Source: Rhizobium nepotum 39/7
GTDB taxonomy: Bacteria > Pseudomonadota > Alphaproteobacteria > Rhizobiales > Rhizobiaceae
Assembly (NCBI RefSeq): GCF_000949865.1
Contig: NZ_JWJH01000009.1
Location: 148,270 to 212,269, forward strand
Direction: 5' to 3'
DNA length: 64,000 nt
The notes beneath the pieces are model-generated. The model worked only from the letters and a program-made list of their open reading frames with translations, ran no database searches and was not told the DNA's origin. A program made the position numbers and the translations under genes. Shown one piece after another: positions 16,493 to 26,268 of this stretch (within the stretch, counting starts at the first letter, position 1; each line of letters begins with the position of its first letter).

Positions 16493-16783
16493 ATGTCTTC
16501 CGCATCCAACAATTTTTTAATCTCCTCTCAAGATCTCAAAATGCTCCAGGCCGTTCTCGAGAGCGTGGGTTTTAATCACCGTACTGAGGATCGCGACAAG
16601 AAGCTGCACAACAGAGCTGCCCGCAAGGTAATAGAATTGTATCTGGAAGGGTTGACCGACCCGACGAAACTCACGACCGAAATGCGTTTCCTGTTCGGCG
16701 TGCAGAAGCACGATCACGGCACGCCGTGGAAGCCGCTCCCCCGATACGCGATCCAGGGCCTGCCACTGCTTTACCGCCATTGA
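16493..16783 (+). CDS. Small unknown protein
   Basis: A 96-residue protein with AAAGGAGG before the ATG. It is mostly helical (SSQDLKMLQAVLESVGF, AARKVIELYLEGLTDPTKLTTEMRFLFG). Helical segment followed by an Arg/Lys-rich stretch resembles small rhizobial proteins of unknown function. It is followed 12 bases later by a small membrane protein and they are likely co-transcribed. Confidence 0.6.
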   Translation: MSSASNNFLISSQDLKMLQAVLESVGFNHRTEDRDKKLHNRAARKVIELYLEGLTDPTKLTTEMRFLFGVQKHDHGTPWKPLPRYAIQGLPLLYRH

Positions 16784-16795
16784 GGGAGAGCACAG

Positions 16796-17107
16796 ATGCG
16801 CGAATATATCATGGTCAGCACCGGCCTCTGGATGGGACTGTTTCTGACCTGGTACCTCGTCACCATGTACGATACGGCGGATAGCGCTTTTACAGCAAAT
16901 ACGGTCGCGTCGCTGCCGCTCCTGATGACGTCATCCGAATGCGAGGCCCAGTTCGGTATTCTGTTTTCGATGAGCGACAAGCTTTTGAAGGCCGGCGGCC
17001 CGACCGTTCCCGACGACCTGCGCAAGAACATAGAGCATTGCATTTCTTCCGACGAAGCAAGCCGCCTGAAGCTGAAAGACAATCAACTCATTCGGCTTTT
17101 TCCCTGA
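16796..17107 (+). CDS. Small protein with one N-terminal membrane segment
   Basis: A 103-residue protein. Residues 5-25 (IMVSTGLWMGLFLTWYLVTMY) form a hydrophobic segment that could be a signal anchor. The remainder contains two cysteines (SECEAQ and EHCISS) spaced about 43 residues apart, which could form a disulfide if the domain is periplasmic. AGGGAGAG precedes the ATG. Function unknown. Confidence 0.6.
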   Translation: MREYIMVSTGLWMGLFLTWYLVTMYDTADSAFTANTVASLPLLMTSSECEAQFGILFSMSDKLLKAGGPTVPDDLRKNIEHCISSDEASRLKLKDNQLIRLFP

Positions 17108-17239
17108 AGCGCTGCTGCTGCGGGGCCATACCACCAAAATCACTGGTAAAAATAACGGCTTGGCAAATGGGATATATAAGAAGACACTGAATTGGTTGGA
17201 CATCATGTCCAAGAGTTTGCGTCTGCGTGGAGGGTGAGT

Positions 17240-17353
17240 ATGACGTATGACTGGAGCGGCCGCAGAATGCGCCGCATGCGTGCGGCGAAATTCACGATCA
17301 TCAGCATCGTCGCGGCCTTCGTGCTGACGGCTCCGATTTTCGCTCATTACTGA
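17240..17353 (+). CDS. 37-residue single-pass membrane peptide
   Basis: A short frame with AGGG five bases before its ATG. The N-terminus is arginine-rich (GRRMRRMRAAK) and the second half is a hydrophobic helix (FTIISIVAAFVLTAPIFA). This positive-inside layout fits an inner membrane microprotein. Function unknown. The convergent acyltransferase gene starts to be read from the other side 21 bases later. Confidence 0.5.
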   Translation: MTYDWSGRRMRRMRAAKFTIISIVAAFVLTAPIFAHY

Positions 17354-17374
17354 CGTTCCGCAGCGACGGTCCAA

Positions 17375-18508
17375 TCACACCGGCTGTCTGATTTCCGCCC
17401 GTTTTTTCAGACGGTCTTTCAGCCATTTCTGGACTGGCTGATCGTAGTGGACAGTCAGGTACCATGACAGCCACGTCGTTCCGATCAGGAAAACGACGCC
17501 CGCCGGCAAGGCGACGTTCTCTCTATCCACAGCCGGAATCAGAAACTCCGTCCAGGCCAGCAGCGGAATATGCAGCACATAGACAGCGTAGGAAGCCGTG
17601 CCGAGAAACGCCGACAACATTCCGACCCTGCGGCCCGGAACCGTATTGCTGGCCGCGAACAGCAGCAGCGGCCAGACGAGCAGGACGACGGCAAGATCGA
17701 AAAACGGTCGAAGTTCACGCGAAACCGGAACGGCGAGAATGAAGCAGACCAACAGAAGACAGAGTGCCGCACGGATGGGCCTCAATACCGGCACGCGGTT
17801 GCGGAAACGGTAAATCAGCACGCCGGCGAAAAACGAGAAGAACACCCTTCCCATGCCGGCATACATTTCGTGCCAGCGAAAACCCGCATGCAACCTGCCG
17901 AACTCGGCGGCCGCCACCGCGAGCACACCGGCGCTGACGGCCAGCACCGCGATCGTCTGTTTCGTTGTCGCCCGCACGCCCCAGCGGGCGTAAACCGCAT
18001 TCACGACCAGTTCGTTGAAAAGCGACCATGCCGGGCTGACGAGAAACAACGCGCCGTTCAATGTGAGCGTGAAGGGTGCCGGGACGAAAAGAAGCCCGGT
18101 CAGCAACGCGATCGCAAGCTCACCGGGGTCGACAAGACGATGAAGATCGTCAATCGGTGTTGGCAGGCCCAACACATAGAGGCAGAGGAAATAGGCCGCC
18201 ATCAACGCCAGCCCCAGCACATAGAGCGGATAAAGACGCGCAAGGCGCGCTTTCATGAAAAAGCCTGATGTGATCGCCCCCTCACGCAGTTTCGCACTGT
18301 AGGCGTGCGCCAGCACGAAACCGCTCAAGGCGAAGAACAGATCCACGGCGAGATAACTCGAAGCAGCGCTTTTCCCGAAGAGCTGCTCGGCATGGCGATG
18401 GACGATGAAGAGCGCGGCCACGCCCCTTATGCCATCGAGCAATATGAAGCGTTCCGGGGGCGACTGGACCATGGGGTTTAATGCTCGACGAGACTGGATT
18501 ATATTCAC
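17375..18508 (-). CDS. Acyltransferase family 3 membrane protein
   Basis: A 377-residue polytopic membrane protein of the acyltransferase 3 (OafA/NodX-like) family, which moves acyl groups onto extracytoplasmic sugars. The family hallmark is near the N-terminus: [17 protein letters not shown], and [15 protein letters not shown] follows. About ten hydrophobic segments are seen. The GTG at 18508 has no strong binding site; an ATG at 18472 (12 codons in) is an alternative start. It lies divergent from the acyl carrier protein gene, but a functional link is unproven. Confidence 0.85.
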   Translation of the reverse strand: MNIIQSRRALNPMVQSPPERFILLDGIRGVAALFIVHRHAEQLFGKSAASSYLAVDLFFALSGFVLAHAYSAKLREGAITSGFFMKARLARLYPLYVLGLALMAAYFLCLYVLGLPTPIDDLHRLVDPGELAIALLTGLLFVPAPFTLTLNGALFLVSPAWSLFNELVVNAVYARWGVRATTKQTIAVLAVSAGVLAVAAAEFGRLHAGFRWHEMYAGMGRVFFSFFAGVLIYRFRNRVPVLRPIRAALCLLLVCFILAVPVSRELRPFFDLAVVLLVWPLLLFAASNTVPGRRVGMLSAFLGTASYAVYVLHIPLLAWTEFLIPAVDRENVALPAGVVFLIGTTWLSWYLTVHYDQPVQKWLKDRLKKRAEIRQPV

Positions 18509-18780
18509 TCCACAAAAACAAGTTTACCGCGCAGTGGTTCATCGCTTCCAGTCACAAACTGTTTAGCGCCATACACACCCCGCATTCTTATGGGCATTTA
18601 CCCATGGCCGCTACTCTTTCGCAGCCGTCAAAGGCGTGCTACGTCCGGATGTCATCGATGCTTTGGCCTTTTGACTCTGCGTATCATCCCTTGCGAAAAC
18701 CGGTTTCGGTTTTCGTATCTGCCCTGGGCGCAAATTCAATCCGGCGGCTCGGCGGCAAGCAACTTTCGCGGAGTCCCACC

Positions 18781-19017
18781 ATGTCCACCATCGCAGACCG
18801 TATCAAAAAAATCATCGTAGACCAGCTGGGGACAGATCCGGCCGCGGTTGTCGACGACGCCAATTTTGTTGACGATCTCGGTGCCGATTCCCTCGAGGTC
18901 GTTCAGGTCGTCATGGAAATCGAGGAAGAGTTCGGAGTGGAAATTCCAGATTCCGCCGCAAACACCATCCTGACCGTCGGCGACGCGATCCGCTTCATCG
19001 AAAAGAACAAGGCGTAG
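18781..19017 (+). CDS. Acyl carrier protein
   Basis: A 78-residue acidic protein with the phosphopantetheine attachment site LGADSLEVV (Ser37). The four-helix ACP pattern is complete. The start at 18781 has GGAG upstream; a much longer frame opens at 18481, but its extra 100 residues are unlike ACPs. I cannot tell whether it serves fatty acid synthesis or a special lipid or polyketide. The 272-base gap before it (18509-18780) shows no gene and must hold its promoter. Confidence 0.92.
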   Translation: MSTIADRIKKIIVDQLGTDPAAVVDDANFVDDLGADSLEVVQVVMEIEEEFGVEIPDSAANTILTVGDAIRFIEKNKA

Positions 19018-19059
19018 GCAGCAACGGCGGGATTAACGACCCGGAAGGCTCGCCGACCC

Positions 19060-19085
19060 AAAAGGGGCGGAACAGTATTTCCGCC
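19060..19085 (-). terminator. Intrinsic terminator of the pectin operon
   Basis: On the minus strand GGCGGAA pairs with TTCCGCC (19066-19072 with 19079-19085) and the downstream bases are CC then TTTT (19063-19060). It lies 16 bases past the GH105 stop. Confidence 0.65.
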
Positions 19086-19100
19086 TCTGCCCAGCAGCGG

Positions 19101-20195
19101 TCATTCAAGACAAAGATATTCGGCATAGGCCATCATCAGCGGCCCAACCCCCTTTGCGTCGTCGGACACCACCGGCTCGGTCAGGTAATATTCCGGCGAG
19201 CCGTCACGATAATTGCCCTCGAAGCCACCGAGCCCGGCGACATGGACGATGCCGGTAAGGCGGGTGACGCCTTTTTCGTCGACCTTGAGCCGTGTTTCAA
19301 GAAGTGCCTCCAGCGCGCGGCGACCCGCCGAAATGGCAGCATTTGCCTCCTCGTCCTGCAAAAGCCCCAGCCGGGCCGCGCGCAGTAAGGCATAAGCGAA
19401 CATGGCCGAAGCGGAAGTTTCCTCGTAGTTGCCGGCAAGCGTCGGATTGTCGAGTACCTGCATCCAAAGGCCGGTTTCCGTCTGCCGCGCGACGATACCG
19501 GCCAGAAGCAGACGTGCGCGTTCCCGAAGCGGTGCTGTCGCGCCGTCATCCGGCAAGACGACCAGCGCATCGACCAGCGCCATGGCCAGCCAGCCGACAG
19601 CGCGCGCCCAGATGGCCGGCGACTGGCCGGTCAAGGGATCGGCCCAGCGCTGGCTGCGGCTGTCGTCATAACCATGGACATAGAGCCCGCCGACATCTGC
19701 CGTCAGGGCCAGTGCTGTCGAAAATTGTCGCAGCGCGTCGTCGATCAAATCAGTTTGGCCGGTCGCCTGCGCATATTCGATCTGGAAGGGCAGGCCCATA
19801 TAAAGCCCATCCAGCCAGACCTGATGGGAATAACGCTTCTTGTGCCAGTAATTTCCAGAAGCAATACGCGGATGAGTGCGGAGTTGACCCGCCAGATGTC
19901 CCGCCGCGGCGAGATAACGCGGATCGCCCATTTCCACCGTCAACGGAAAGAGAATGCGGCCGGCGAGGATGTGATCGATGTTATATTCCTGCGGATCATA
20001 ACCGGCGAGCGTCCCATCCGGCGCTATCTGTACATCGGCCAGGCGATGGACATGATCGTTCCAGCGCCTGTCACCGGTCGCCTGGAACAGATGTTGCAGA
20101 CCCCGATATACGCAACCATCCTCATAACACCAGCTTCCGCCCTTATAATGCCTGTAACGGCTGGAGAATTGATCAAAATAATCAGTTGGTTTCAT
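19101..20195 (-). CDS. GH105 unsaturated rhamnogalacturonyl/galacturonyl hydrolase
   Basis: A 364-residue (alpha/alpha)6-barrel enzyme of family GH105 (YteR/YesR type), which removes the unsaturated uronic acid left by pectate or rhamnogalacturonan lyases. Family Asp residues lie in YNIDHILAGR and in VWLDGLYMGLPF, the latter being the expected catalytic Asp. There is no signal peptide, so it acts in the cytoplasm. I use the ATG at 20195; a TTG at 20207 overlaps the GH28 stop and is possible. It ends the importer operon and is coupled to GH28. Confidence 0.88.
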   Translation of the reverse strand: MKPTDYFDQFSSRYRHYKGGSWCYEDGCVYRGLQHLFQATGDRRWNDHVHRLADVQIAPDGTLAGYDPQEYNIDHILAGRILFPLTVEMGDPRYLAAAGHLAGQLRTHPRIASGNYWHKKRYSHQVWLDGLYMGLPFQIEYAQATGQTDLIDDALRQFSTALALTADVGGLYVHGYDDSRSQRWADPLTGQSPAIWARAVGWLAMALVDALVVLPDDGATAPLRERARLLLAGIVARQTETGLWMQVLDNPTLAGNYEETSASAMFAYALLRAARLGLLQDEEANAAISAGRRALEALLETRLKVDEKGVTRLTGIVHVAGLGGFEGNYRDGSPEYYLTEPVVSDDAKGVGPLMMAYAEYLCLE

Positions 20196-20203
20196 GGATT
20201 TTC

Positions 20204-21757
20204 TCAATCGAGGTCTGATGAAATGGAAACGGAAGCGCCGCTCAGCAAGGCGGGATTGTCGCAGACGATTTCCGCCTGTTCAAAAACGATCGTCTCATGC
20301 AGCATGGGCCGCACCCGGTCCGCCATGATCGGCGGCGTGGCGACGGCCGAGGGATCGTGTGAAACGATGGTGAGATTGCGAATGGCGATGTTGCGGATAG
20401 GGGCTTCGGGAAGACCGAGAAAGGCGCCGGCAGCATGGGCCAGATTGCGGATTTCGACATCTTCCACGGTAATTCCGTCGATGAAAGGTGTGCCCTTGTC
20501 GGCTGGAGCCGGGTTTCGCGATTGCACCCATTCGTCATGCCCGTCGGCATCGCAATGGTAGTGGGCATTGGCGGAAAGCGCTGTCTGCACGCCATTCAGC
20601 AATACTCTCCGCATGGCGATGTTAGTGACGTAACCGCCGCGCCCGCGCCGCGTCTTCAGACGCAGGCCGCGATCCGTGCCGATCATCTCGCAATTCTCGA
20701 CCGTCACATCATGCACACCGCCCGACATTTCCGAACCGATGACCAAACCACCGTGGCCGCGCTCCATCAGGCAATGGCGCACGCGGACGCCGCGCGTTTC
20801 CGCCAGATGGTCGTCCTCACCATTCGGTCCGCGTTTTCCCGCCTTCACCGCGATGCAATCATCACCCACCGAAAAACGCACACCGGTTATCGTCACGTTG
20901 CGGCAACTTTCAGGATTGAAGCCATCTGTGTTCGGACTGTCATGCGGGGCGATGATGGCAAGACCGGCCGCCGTCAGATTGTCGCAACCCTGTGGGTGGA
21001 TCGTCCATGACGGCGCGTTGCGGATGGTAAAGCCCAGAAGCGTGACGTCACGGCAGGAAACGAGGTGGAGGCCGCGTGGACGGCGGGCGCCATCGCGCGT
21101 TTCCTTCGGCCAGTTCCACCAGTCGCCCCTGTCGCCGGATCCATCCAGGACGCCCCTGCCCTCGATCACGAGATTATCCGCGCCTATGGCGTGAACGGGC
21201 GCGGCGAAACAGGCATCCGGCAGTCCTTCCCAACTGCCGAGCATGCGACCGGCCCCATCCCGGGCGGGCATTCTCGGCCAGCCCCTGCGGGTAGAGGGTG
21301 CGCGCAGCACGGCTCCCTCCGCAAGATGGAGCGTCATCGCACTTTTCAGCCGCATCGGAAAAGCGGTCCAGAGGCCGGCGGGAAGGTGCAACGCGCCACC
21401 CTGCGGCACAGCGGCAACGGCCCTTTCCAGCGCCTGTGCATTGGCGCGTGCGCCCTCTTCATCATCGAGCGCAACATCCGGCATCAGGGAAAACGCCGCC
21501 GCCTCGACAAGTCCGGTGCAGGGCGCGGTCTTGAAGTTCACGCTTCCGAACCGATCCGCTTCGAACATATAGTGCGTATCCGGGCGGAGATCGTGCAGCA
21601 GCGTGAGGACAGCGGCGGTTTCTCCGCGCTGCTCATCGCCATCCTTTGAAGACAGACGCCATGCCGTCTGCGATGGCAGATGATACCGCGCACCGGGTGC
21701 TGCAAGGCAAAGCGCTGCCATCCGCGCCGAACGCGCGATGATAAAGGGTCGGTTCAT
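20204..21757 (-). CDS. GH28 polygalacturonase, probably cytoplasmic exo-enzyme
   Basis: A 517-residue right-handed beta-helix enzyme. The GH28 motifs are present in order: NTD in SPNTDGF (276-278), the Asp pair in GDDCIAVK (299-300), the His in RGHGGL (335) and RLK (366-368), so the active site is intact. Residues 35-80 look like a small fibronectin-like domain before the helix. The N-terminus ([17 protein letters not shown]) is not a convincing signal peptide. Placed between an oligosaccharide importer and GH105, it probably cuts imported oligogalacturonides from the end to release galacturonate. Confidence 0.9.
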   Translation of the reverse strand: MNRPFIIARSARMAALCLAAPGARYHLPSQTAWRLSSKDGDEQRGETAAVLTLLHDLRPDTHYMFEADRFGSVNFKTAPCTGLVEAAAFSLMPDVALDDEEGARANAQALERAVAAVPQGGALHLPAGLWTAFPMRLKSAMTLHLAEGAVLRAPSTRRGWPRMPARDGAGRMLGSWEGLPDACFAAPVHAIGADNLVIEGRGVLDGSGDRGDWWNWPKETRDGARRPRGLHLVSCRDVTLLGFTIRNAPSWTIHPQGCDNLTAAGLAIIAPHDSPNTDGFNPESCRNVTITGVRFSVGDDCIAVKAGKRGPNGEDDHLAETRGVRVRHCLMERGHGGLVIGSEMSGGVHDVTVENCEMIGTDRGLRLKTRRGRGGYVTNIAMRRVLLNGVQTALSANAHYHCDADGHDEWVQSRNPAPADKGTPFIDGITVEDVEIRNLAHAAGAFLGLPEAPIRNIAIRNLTIVSHDPSAVATPPIMADRVRPMLHETIVFEQAEIVCDNPALLSGASVSISSDLD

Positions 21758-21868
21758 GCTCTCTTCTCGCCTTGTGCGCTATCCGGTGTCACCCATCGGC
21801 GGACGTGCTTCCTGTCATCCGGCAACCGGATAAAAGGCCCGCCGCACCACTGCGGCGGGCTTTGGTCA

Positions 21869-23137
21869 TCAATCGAACTTGGCCAGGACATCGTTGGTGG
21901 AATCGATGATCTGCTCGGCCGCCTCGTCAGCGCTCAGCTGGCCATAGGCATATTCCTCCAGCGTATCGATGAAGCCAGAGCGAATTTCCGGGTGTTCGTT
22001 GAAGGGCGAAACCACCGGCCCCGACGCCGCCATGACAATGGCATTGGCGGCGCGCACTTCCGGCTCGCCCTTGTTTCCGAGACGCGTCGCCGCAGCCTTG
22101 GACGCAGGCAACCCGCGCGACGTGCCGAGCGCATCGATACCTTCCGGCTCGTTCAGCAGGCAGTTCAGGATTTGCGCGGCCGCTTCCGGGTTCTTCGAAT
22201 TCTTTGAAATCGAAAATACCATGGAGGGTTTGCGATAGACGCCTTCGGTCACGGCGTCGGCGAGCTTCAGCATCGGCACCGGTTTTAGGACCTGGCCTTC
22301 CTTCAGTGGATCTGCATATTTCGAATAGGTCGAATCCCATTCATAGGAGCCGGCGATGCGGCCTTCAGACCAGGACGGCTTTTCATAAAGATTGACGTTG
22401 CCATCGGCCGCTTCCTCTTTCTGGGAGCGAATGGAGCCGGTCTCGACGAGTTTTCCGACGAATGAAATACCTCCTGCCAGTTCCTCGGGCGTCCAGGCGA
22501 CACGGTTGGTCTTCGGGTCGACCAGGTCCTTGCCGGTCTTCTGCACGACGGCGAGCGTCACGAGAAGCTGGGCGGTCTCTTTCACCGCATTGAAAGTATA
22601 GTGGTCCTTGCCGAGCTTTTCCTTGATGATTTTGGTTGCCGCGAAGAACTCATCCCACGTCTCGGGGATTTCGACGCCCGCCTTTTCAAAGGTCGTGGCG
22701 TTGAAGAAAAAGACGCGACCGGTCGTCGAGACCGATAATCCCTGCAACACGCCGTTCATGGAGCCCGCGTCAAGATCGGACGCCGCCCATTGGGAAAGGT
22801 CCAGCGGCTTCAGCTGACGCAGATCCGCAAACCCCTCACCGTTTTTGGAAAACAGTGGCAGCCATGGCCAGTTCACCTGAACGATATCGGCCTCCGTCTT
22901 GCCCGCCATCTGCGTGGTGAGCTTTTCCAGATATCCGTCGAAACCGGTGAACTCACCCTTGACGGTGTGACCATATTTTTCGCCGCACGCGGCAATCGCC
23001 TTCTGTGTGGCGACGTGGCGGCTTTCGCCACCCCACCAGGACATACGCAGTTCAGCGGCGGCAGCCGCCGGGGCCATCGCCATTGCGGCATAAGCGGCAC
23101 CTGCCAGCATCGCCATCGTTCTTGTCATTGTTTTCAT
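21869..23137 (-). CDS. ABC transporter sugar-binding protein (oligogalacturonide type)
   Basis: A 422-residue periplasmic binding protein. The leader MKTMTRTMAMLAGAAYAAMAM with cleavage around AAAA-ELRMSWWGG is clear. GAGGAGGAG precedes the ATG at 23137; a longer frame (23203) overlaps the ATPase gene. The mature start ELRMSWWGGESRH is shared by many plant-cell-wall oligosaccharide binding proteins of Rhizobiaceae. The operon order is permease, permease, ATPase, binding protein, GH28, GH105. The ligand is inferred from the two pectinases. Confidence 0.88.
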   Translation of the reverse strand: MKTMTRTMAMLAGAAYAAMAMAPAAAAAELRMSWWGGESRHVATQKAIAACGEKYGHTVKGEFTGFDGYLEKLTTQMAGKTEADIVQVNWPWLPLFSKNGEGFADLRQLKPLDLSQWAASDLDAGSMNGVLQGLSVSTTGRVFFFNATTFEKAGVEIPETWDEFFAATKIIKEKLGKDHYTFNAVKETAQLLVTLAVVQKTGKDLVDPKTNRVAWTPEELAGGISFVGKLVETGSIRSQKEEAADGNVNLYEKPSWSEGRIAGSYEWDSTYSKYADPLKEGQVLKPVPMLKLADAVTEGVYRKPSMVFSISKNSKNPEAAAQILNCLLNEPEGIDALGTSRGLPASKAAATRLGNKGEPEVRAANAIVMAASGPVVSPFNEHPEIRSGFIDTLEEYAYGQLSADEAAEQIIDSTNDVLAKFD

Positions 23138-23180
23138 TGCTCTTCTCCTCCTCGAAAAATCAACCGCACTGGTCCCCTCC

Positions 23181-24281
23181 TCACAGCGAGACGTTGCGGC
23201 CATCGGCCCTGTCGAAAATATGCAGCTTTTCAGGATCGGGCCGCAGGCGAAGATTGCCGTCGCGACCGAGCGCCTCGAATTCGGCCGCCCCGACCACGCT
23301 CACCAGTTTCTGGCCACCAAGATCGGCATGCAGATAGACCTCGTGCCCCATGAATTCCGCATTGGTCAGCTTCGCCTGCAACGCCGGGCCATCCGTGTCG
23401 CCCGCCAGCGAGAGATGCTGCGGGCGGATGCCGATGACGGCCTCTTCCGGCTTGACGATGAGACGCCTTTCCAGATGGTCACCAATCGGAAGACGCTGCC
23501 CGTCGATGACAAACTCGGCTCCGTCGATGGAGACATCCACCAGGTTCATTTCCGGCATGCCAATGAAACCGGCCACGAACAGATTGGCGGGGCGGTTATA
23601 AAGCTCCTTCGGCGTCGCGACCTGCATGATACGCCCGGCCTGCATGACGCAGATGCGATCGCCCATGGTCATGGCTTCCGTCTGGTCGTGCGTCACATAG
23701 ATGACGGTTGAAGACAGGCCTTCCGCCTTCAGCTGCCGATGTAGATCGGTGATGCGTACCCGCATGGAGGCACGCAGCTTGGCGTCGAGATTGGAAAGCG
23801 GCTCGTCGAACAGGAATACGCCGGGTTTCTTGATAAGCGCGCGGCCGAGGGCCACACGCTGCGCCTGCCCGCCGGAAAGCTGCTTCGGCAACCGGTCCAG
23901 CAGCGGTTCGATTTCCAGAATGCGGGCGACATTGTCGATTGCCTTCGCGATTTCGGGCTTGGCGACACCGGCGATTTTCAGACCGAAAGCCAGATTGCCG
24001 CGCACCTTCATATGCGGATAAAGTGCATAGTTCTGAAACACCATGGCGATGGAGCGCTTGCCAGGCGGTAGGTCATTCACACGCTGGTCGCCGATGAGGA
24101 TTTCGCCACCGGTGATTTCCTCAAGACCCGCCACCATGCGTAGCGTCGTGGATTTGGCACAGCCGGACGGGCCGACGAATACCATGAACTCGCCGTCCTC
24201 GATTTCGAGGTCGATGCCATGCACGGCCTTGAAGCTGCCGCCGTAAATCTTCTCAAGGTTTTTAAGTTGAACGCTTGCCAT
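23181..24281 (-). CDS. Sugar ABC transporter ATP-binding protein, variant Walker A
   Basis: A 366-residue MalK/UgpC-type ATPase with a C-terminal regulatory domain. Walker A reads GPSGCAKST (37-45): the Gly before the Lys is Ala42. LSGGQ and FLFDEP are normal. The same Ala variant occurs, from memory, in other sugar importer ATPases, so it is probably active. It lies 3 bases from the next permease gene and before the binding-protein gene. Confidence 0.92.
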   Translation of the reverse strand: MASVQLKNLEKIYGGSFKAVHGIDLEIEDGEFMVFVGPSGCAKSTTLRMVAGLEEITGGEILIGDQRVNDLPPGKRSIAMVFQNYALYPHMKVRGNLAFGLKIAGVAKPEIAKAIDNVARILEIEPLLDRLPKQLSGGQAQRVALGRALIKKPGVFLFDEPLSNLDAKLRASMRVRITDLHRQLKAEGLSSTVIYVTHDQTEAMTMGDRICVMQAGRIMQVATPKELYNRPANLFVAGFIGMPEMNLVDVSIDGAEFVIDGQRLPIGDHLERRLIVKPEEAVIGIRPQHLSLAGDTDGPALQAKLTNAEFMGHEVYLHADLGGQKLVSVVGAAEFEALGRDGNLRLRPDPEKLHIFDRADGRNVSL

Positions 24282-24284
24282 TTT

Positions 24285-25169
24285 TCAGCCCTTGACCCCG
24301 CCAGACGAGATCCCTTCAATGAAATACCGTTGCGCCGCGAAGAAGACGATCAGCGCAGGCGTGATCGTCAGCACCGACATCGCCAGGATGCGGTTCCATT
24401 CAAAGGCTTCGGTGGTGTCGATGGAGAGTTTGAGCGCAAGGCTCACCGGATATTTGTCGACCGAGGACAGGTAGATCAGCGGACCGAGAAAATCATTCAT
24501 CGTCCACATGAACTGGAACAGGCAGACCGAAATCAGAGCCGGCGCCAGCATAGGCACGACGATGTAGACCAGCGTCTGCAGGCTGTTGGCGCCATCCACG
24601 CGGGCGGCTTCCTCCATGTCCGAGGGCAGCGAGCGCAGGAACTGCACCAGCATGAAGACGAAGAACGCATCGCCGGCGAGTGCGGAAGGTACCCAGAGCG
24701 GCAGGAAACTGTCCAGCCAGCCGAGATCCCGGAACAGGATATATTGCGGAATGCGGGTGACGACATTCGGCAAAAGCAGGATGGCGATGACCGAACCGAA
24801 CAGGATTTTCTTCAGCGGAAAATCAAATCGCGCGAAGGCATAAGCTGCCATTGTGCAGGAAATAGCCGTGCCGATGACCTTGGGCAGGATGATCAGGAAC
24901 GAGTTCCAGAAAAACCGGCCGAAAGTATAGGGCGTGGACGTCTGCCAGCCACGGACATAGCCGTCAAGCGTCGGATTTTCGGGGATGAAACCGGCGCCGG
25001 AGAAGATTTCCGAATTCGTCTTGAAACTTGCGCCCACCAGCCAGATCAGCGGATAGAGCATGACGAAGCCGACCGCAAACAGCAGCACGTAGCGGACCGA
25101 CGTCGATAACATCCTCAGCCTTGCCCGACGGGCGGCCTGAATGTCGTTTAAGGTAGCGATATCCGTCAT
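24285..25169 (-). CDS. Sugar ABC transporter permease (MalG type)
   Basis: A 294-residue inner membrane permease with about six membrane segments. The EAA loop is EEAARVDGANSLQTLVYIVVPM. The start follows the partner permease by 4 bases and the stop is 3 bases before the ATPase start. It belongs to the pectin oligomer importer. Confidence 0.92.
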   Translation of the reverse strand: MTDIATLNDIQAARRARLRMLSTSVRYVLLFAVGFVMLYPLIWLVGASFKTNSEIFSGAGFIPENPTLDGYVRGWQTSTPYTFGRFFWNSFLIILPKVIGTAISCTMAAYAFARFDFPLKKILFGSVIAILLLPNVVTRIPQYILFRDLGWLDSFLPLWVPSALAGDAFFVFMLVQFLRSLPSDMEEAARVDGANSLQTLVYIVVPMLAPALISVCLFQFMWTMNDFLGPLIYLSSVDKYPVSLALKLSIDTTEAFEWNRILAMSVLTITPALIVFFAAQRYFIEGISSGGVKG

Positions 25170-25173
25170 GACC

Positions 25174-26055
25174 TCAGTTCCGCTTGTCGCCGGCGTAATA
25201 GACCCATTTCTTCGAGGACCAGAAGGCCACGAGGGTCAGCACGGTGATGATGGTGAAAAGAACCCAGGCAATGGCAGAGGCATAACCCATGTTGAACTTC
25301 TTGAAAGCCTCGTCGTAAATGTAGAGAGGCAGCAGATAGGTGGATTTCAAGGGGCCGCCCTGGGTGATGATGTAGGGTCCGTTGAACTCCTGAAACGCCT
25401 GCACCATCTGCATGATGAGATTGAAGAAGATCACCGGCGTCAGGAGCGGCAGGGTGATGAAAAAGAACGTCCTGATCTTGCCCGCACCGTCGATGGCGGC
25501 CGCCTCAAAGAGCGACTTGTCGATGGATTGCAGGGCGGCGAGAAAAATCACCATGGCTGAACCGAACTGCCAGCAGCGCAGCAGCGTGATGGTGAAAAGT
25601 GCGTTGCCAGGATCGCCGAACCAATCCACCGGCGACAATCCGATCGCAGCCAGCGCCATATTGGCCAGCCCCTCGCTTGCGAAGATGTAACGCCACAGAA
25701 CCGCGATGGCGATGGAGCCACCAAGGATGGACGGCACATAAAATGCGGTGCGGAAGAAATTGATGAATTGCAGCTTGTAATTGAGTATTGCCGCAATGAA
25801 AAGCGCGAAGGCAAGCTTCAACGGCACGGTCAGAAACACGTAGAACAGGGTAACGTTCAGCGATTTCATGAAGGTGCGGTCGCGGGTGAACAGGCGCTCG
25901 TAATTTGCCAGTCCCGCCCAGATGGGATCGCTCATCAGGTCGTAACGGGTGAAGCTGAGATAGAGGGAACCGAGAAACGGGATCGCCGTGAAAACCAGAA
26001 GCCCGATAATGTAGGGCGTCAGATATCCCAGCCCCAGGAAGCGCTGAGATTTCAT
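25174..26055 (-). CDS. Sugar ABC transporter permease (MalF type)
   Basis: A 293-residue permease whose EAA loop is FEAAAIDGAGKIRTFFFITLP. The ATG at 26055 has GGGAGGGA upstream; a longer frame reaching 26145 lacks one and starts in the promoter region. It is the first gene of the pectin operon and is divergent from the AraC regulator, with 213 bases between. Confidence 0.92.
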   Translation of the reverse strand: MKSQRFLGLGYLTPYIIGLLVFTAIPFLGSLYLSFTRYDLMSDPIWAGLANYERLFTRDRTFMKSLNVTLFYVFLTVPLKLAFALFIAAILNYKLQFINFFRTAFYVPSILGGSIAIAVLWRYIFASEGLANMALAAIGLSPVDWFGDPGNALFTITLLRCWQFGSAMVIFLAALQSIDKSLFEAAAIDGAGKIRTFFFITLPLLTPVIFFNLIMQMVQAFQEFNGPYIITQGGPLKSTYLLPLYIYDEAFKKFNMGYASAIAWVLFTIITVLTLVAFWSSKKWVYYAGDKRN

Positions 26056-26268
26056 GACGTCCCTCCCCGCGCCTCGGCGAGACGCGAATTCAAGAATACA
26101 ATTTCGTGCAAGTGGTTCTCCTGGAACGGCACGCGGCAAGCGCATAGTGGCGCAGTTTATTTGCCGCGACCGATCTCCTCCCTCATTGATACGGCGCGCA
26201 TAAGCGGTCTATAGGGTGACAAAACCAAATTTCCGCGCCAAGGTGAATTAACAAAGACGAGGAAAAAG

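Noticed and set aside
18481..18780. A 100-residue N-terminal extension of the acyl carrier protein
   Set aside because: ACPs of this type have about 78 residues, and the ATG at 18781 has a binding site. The extension would also cover the promoter.
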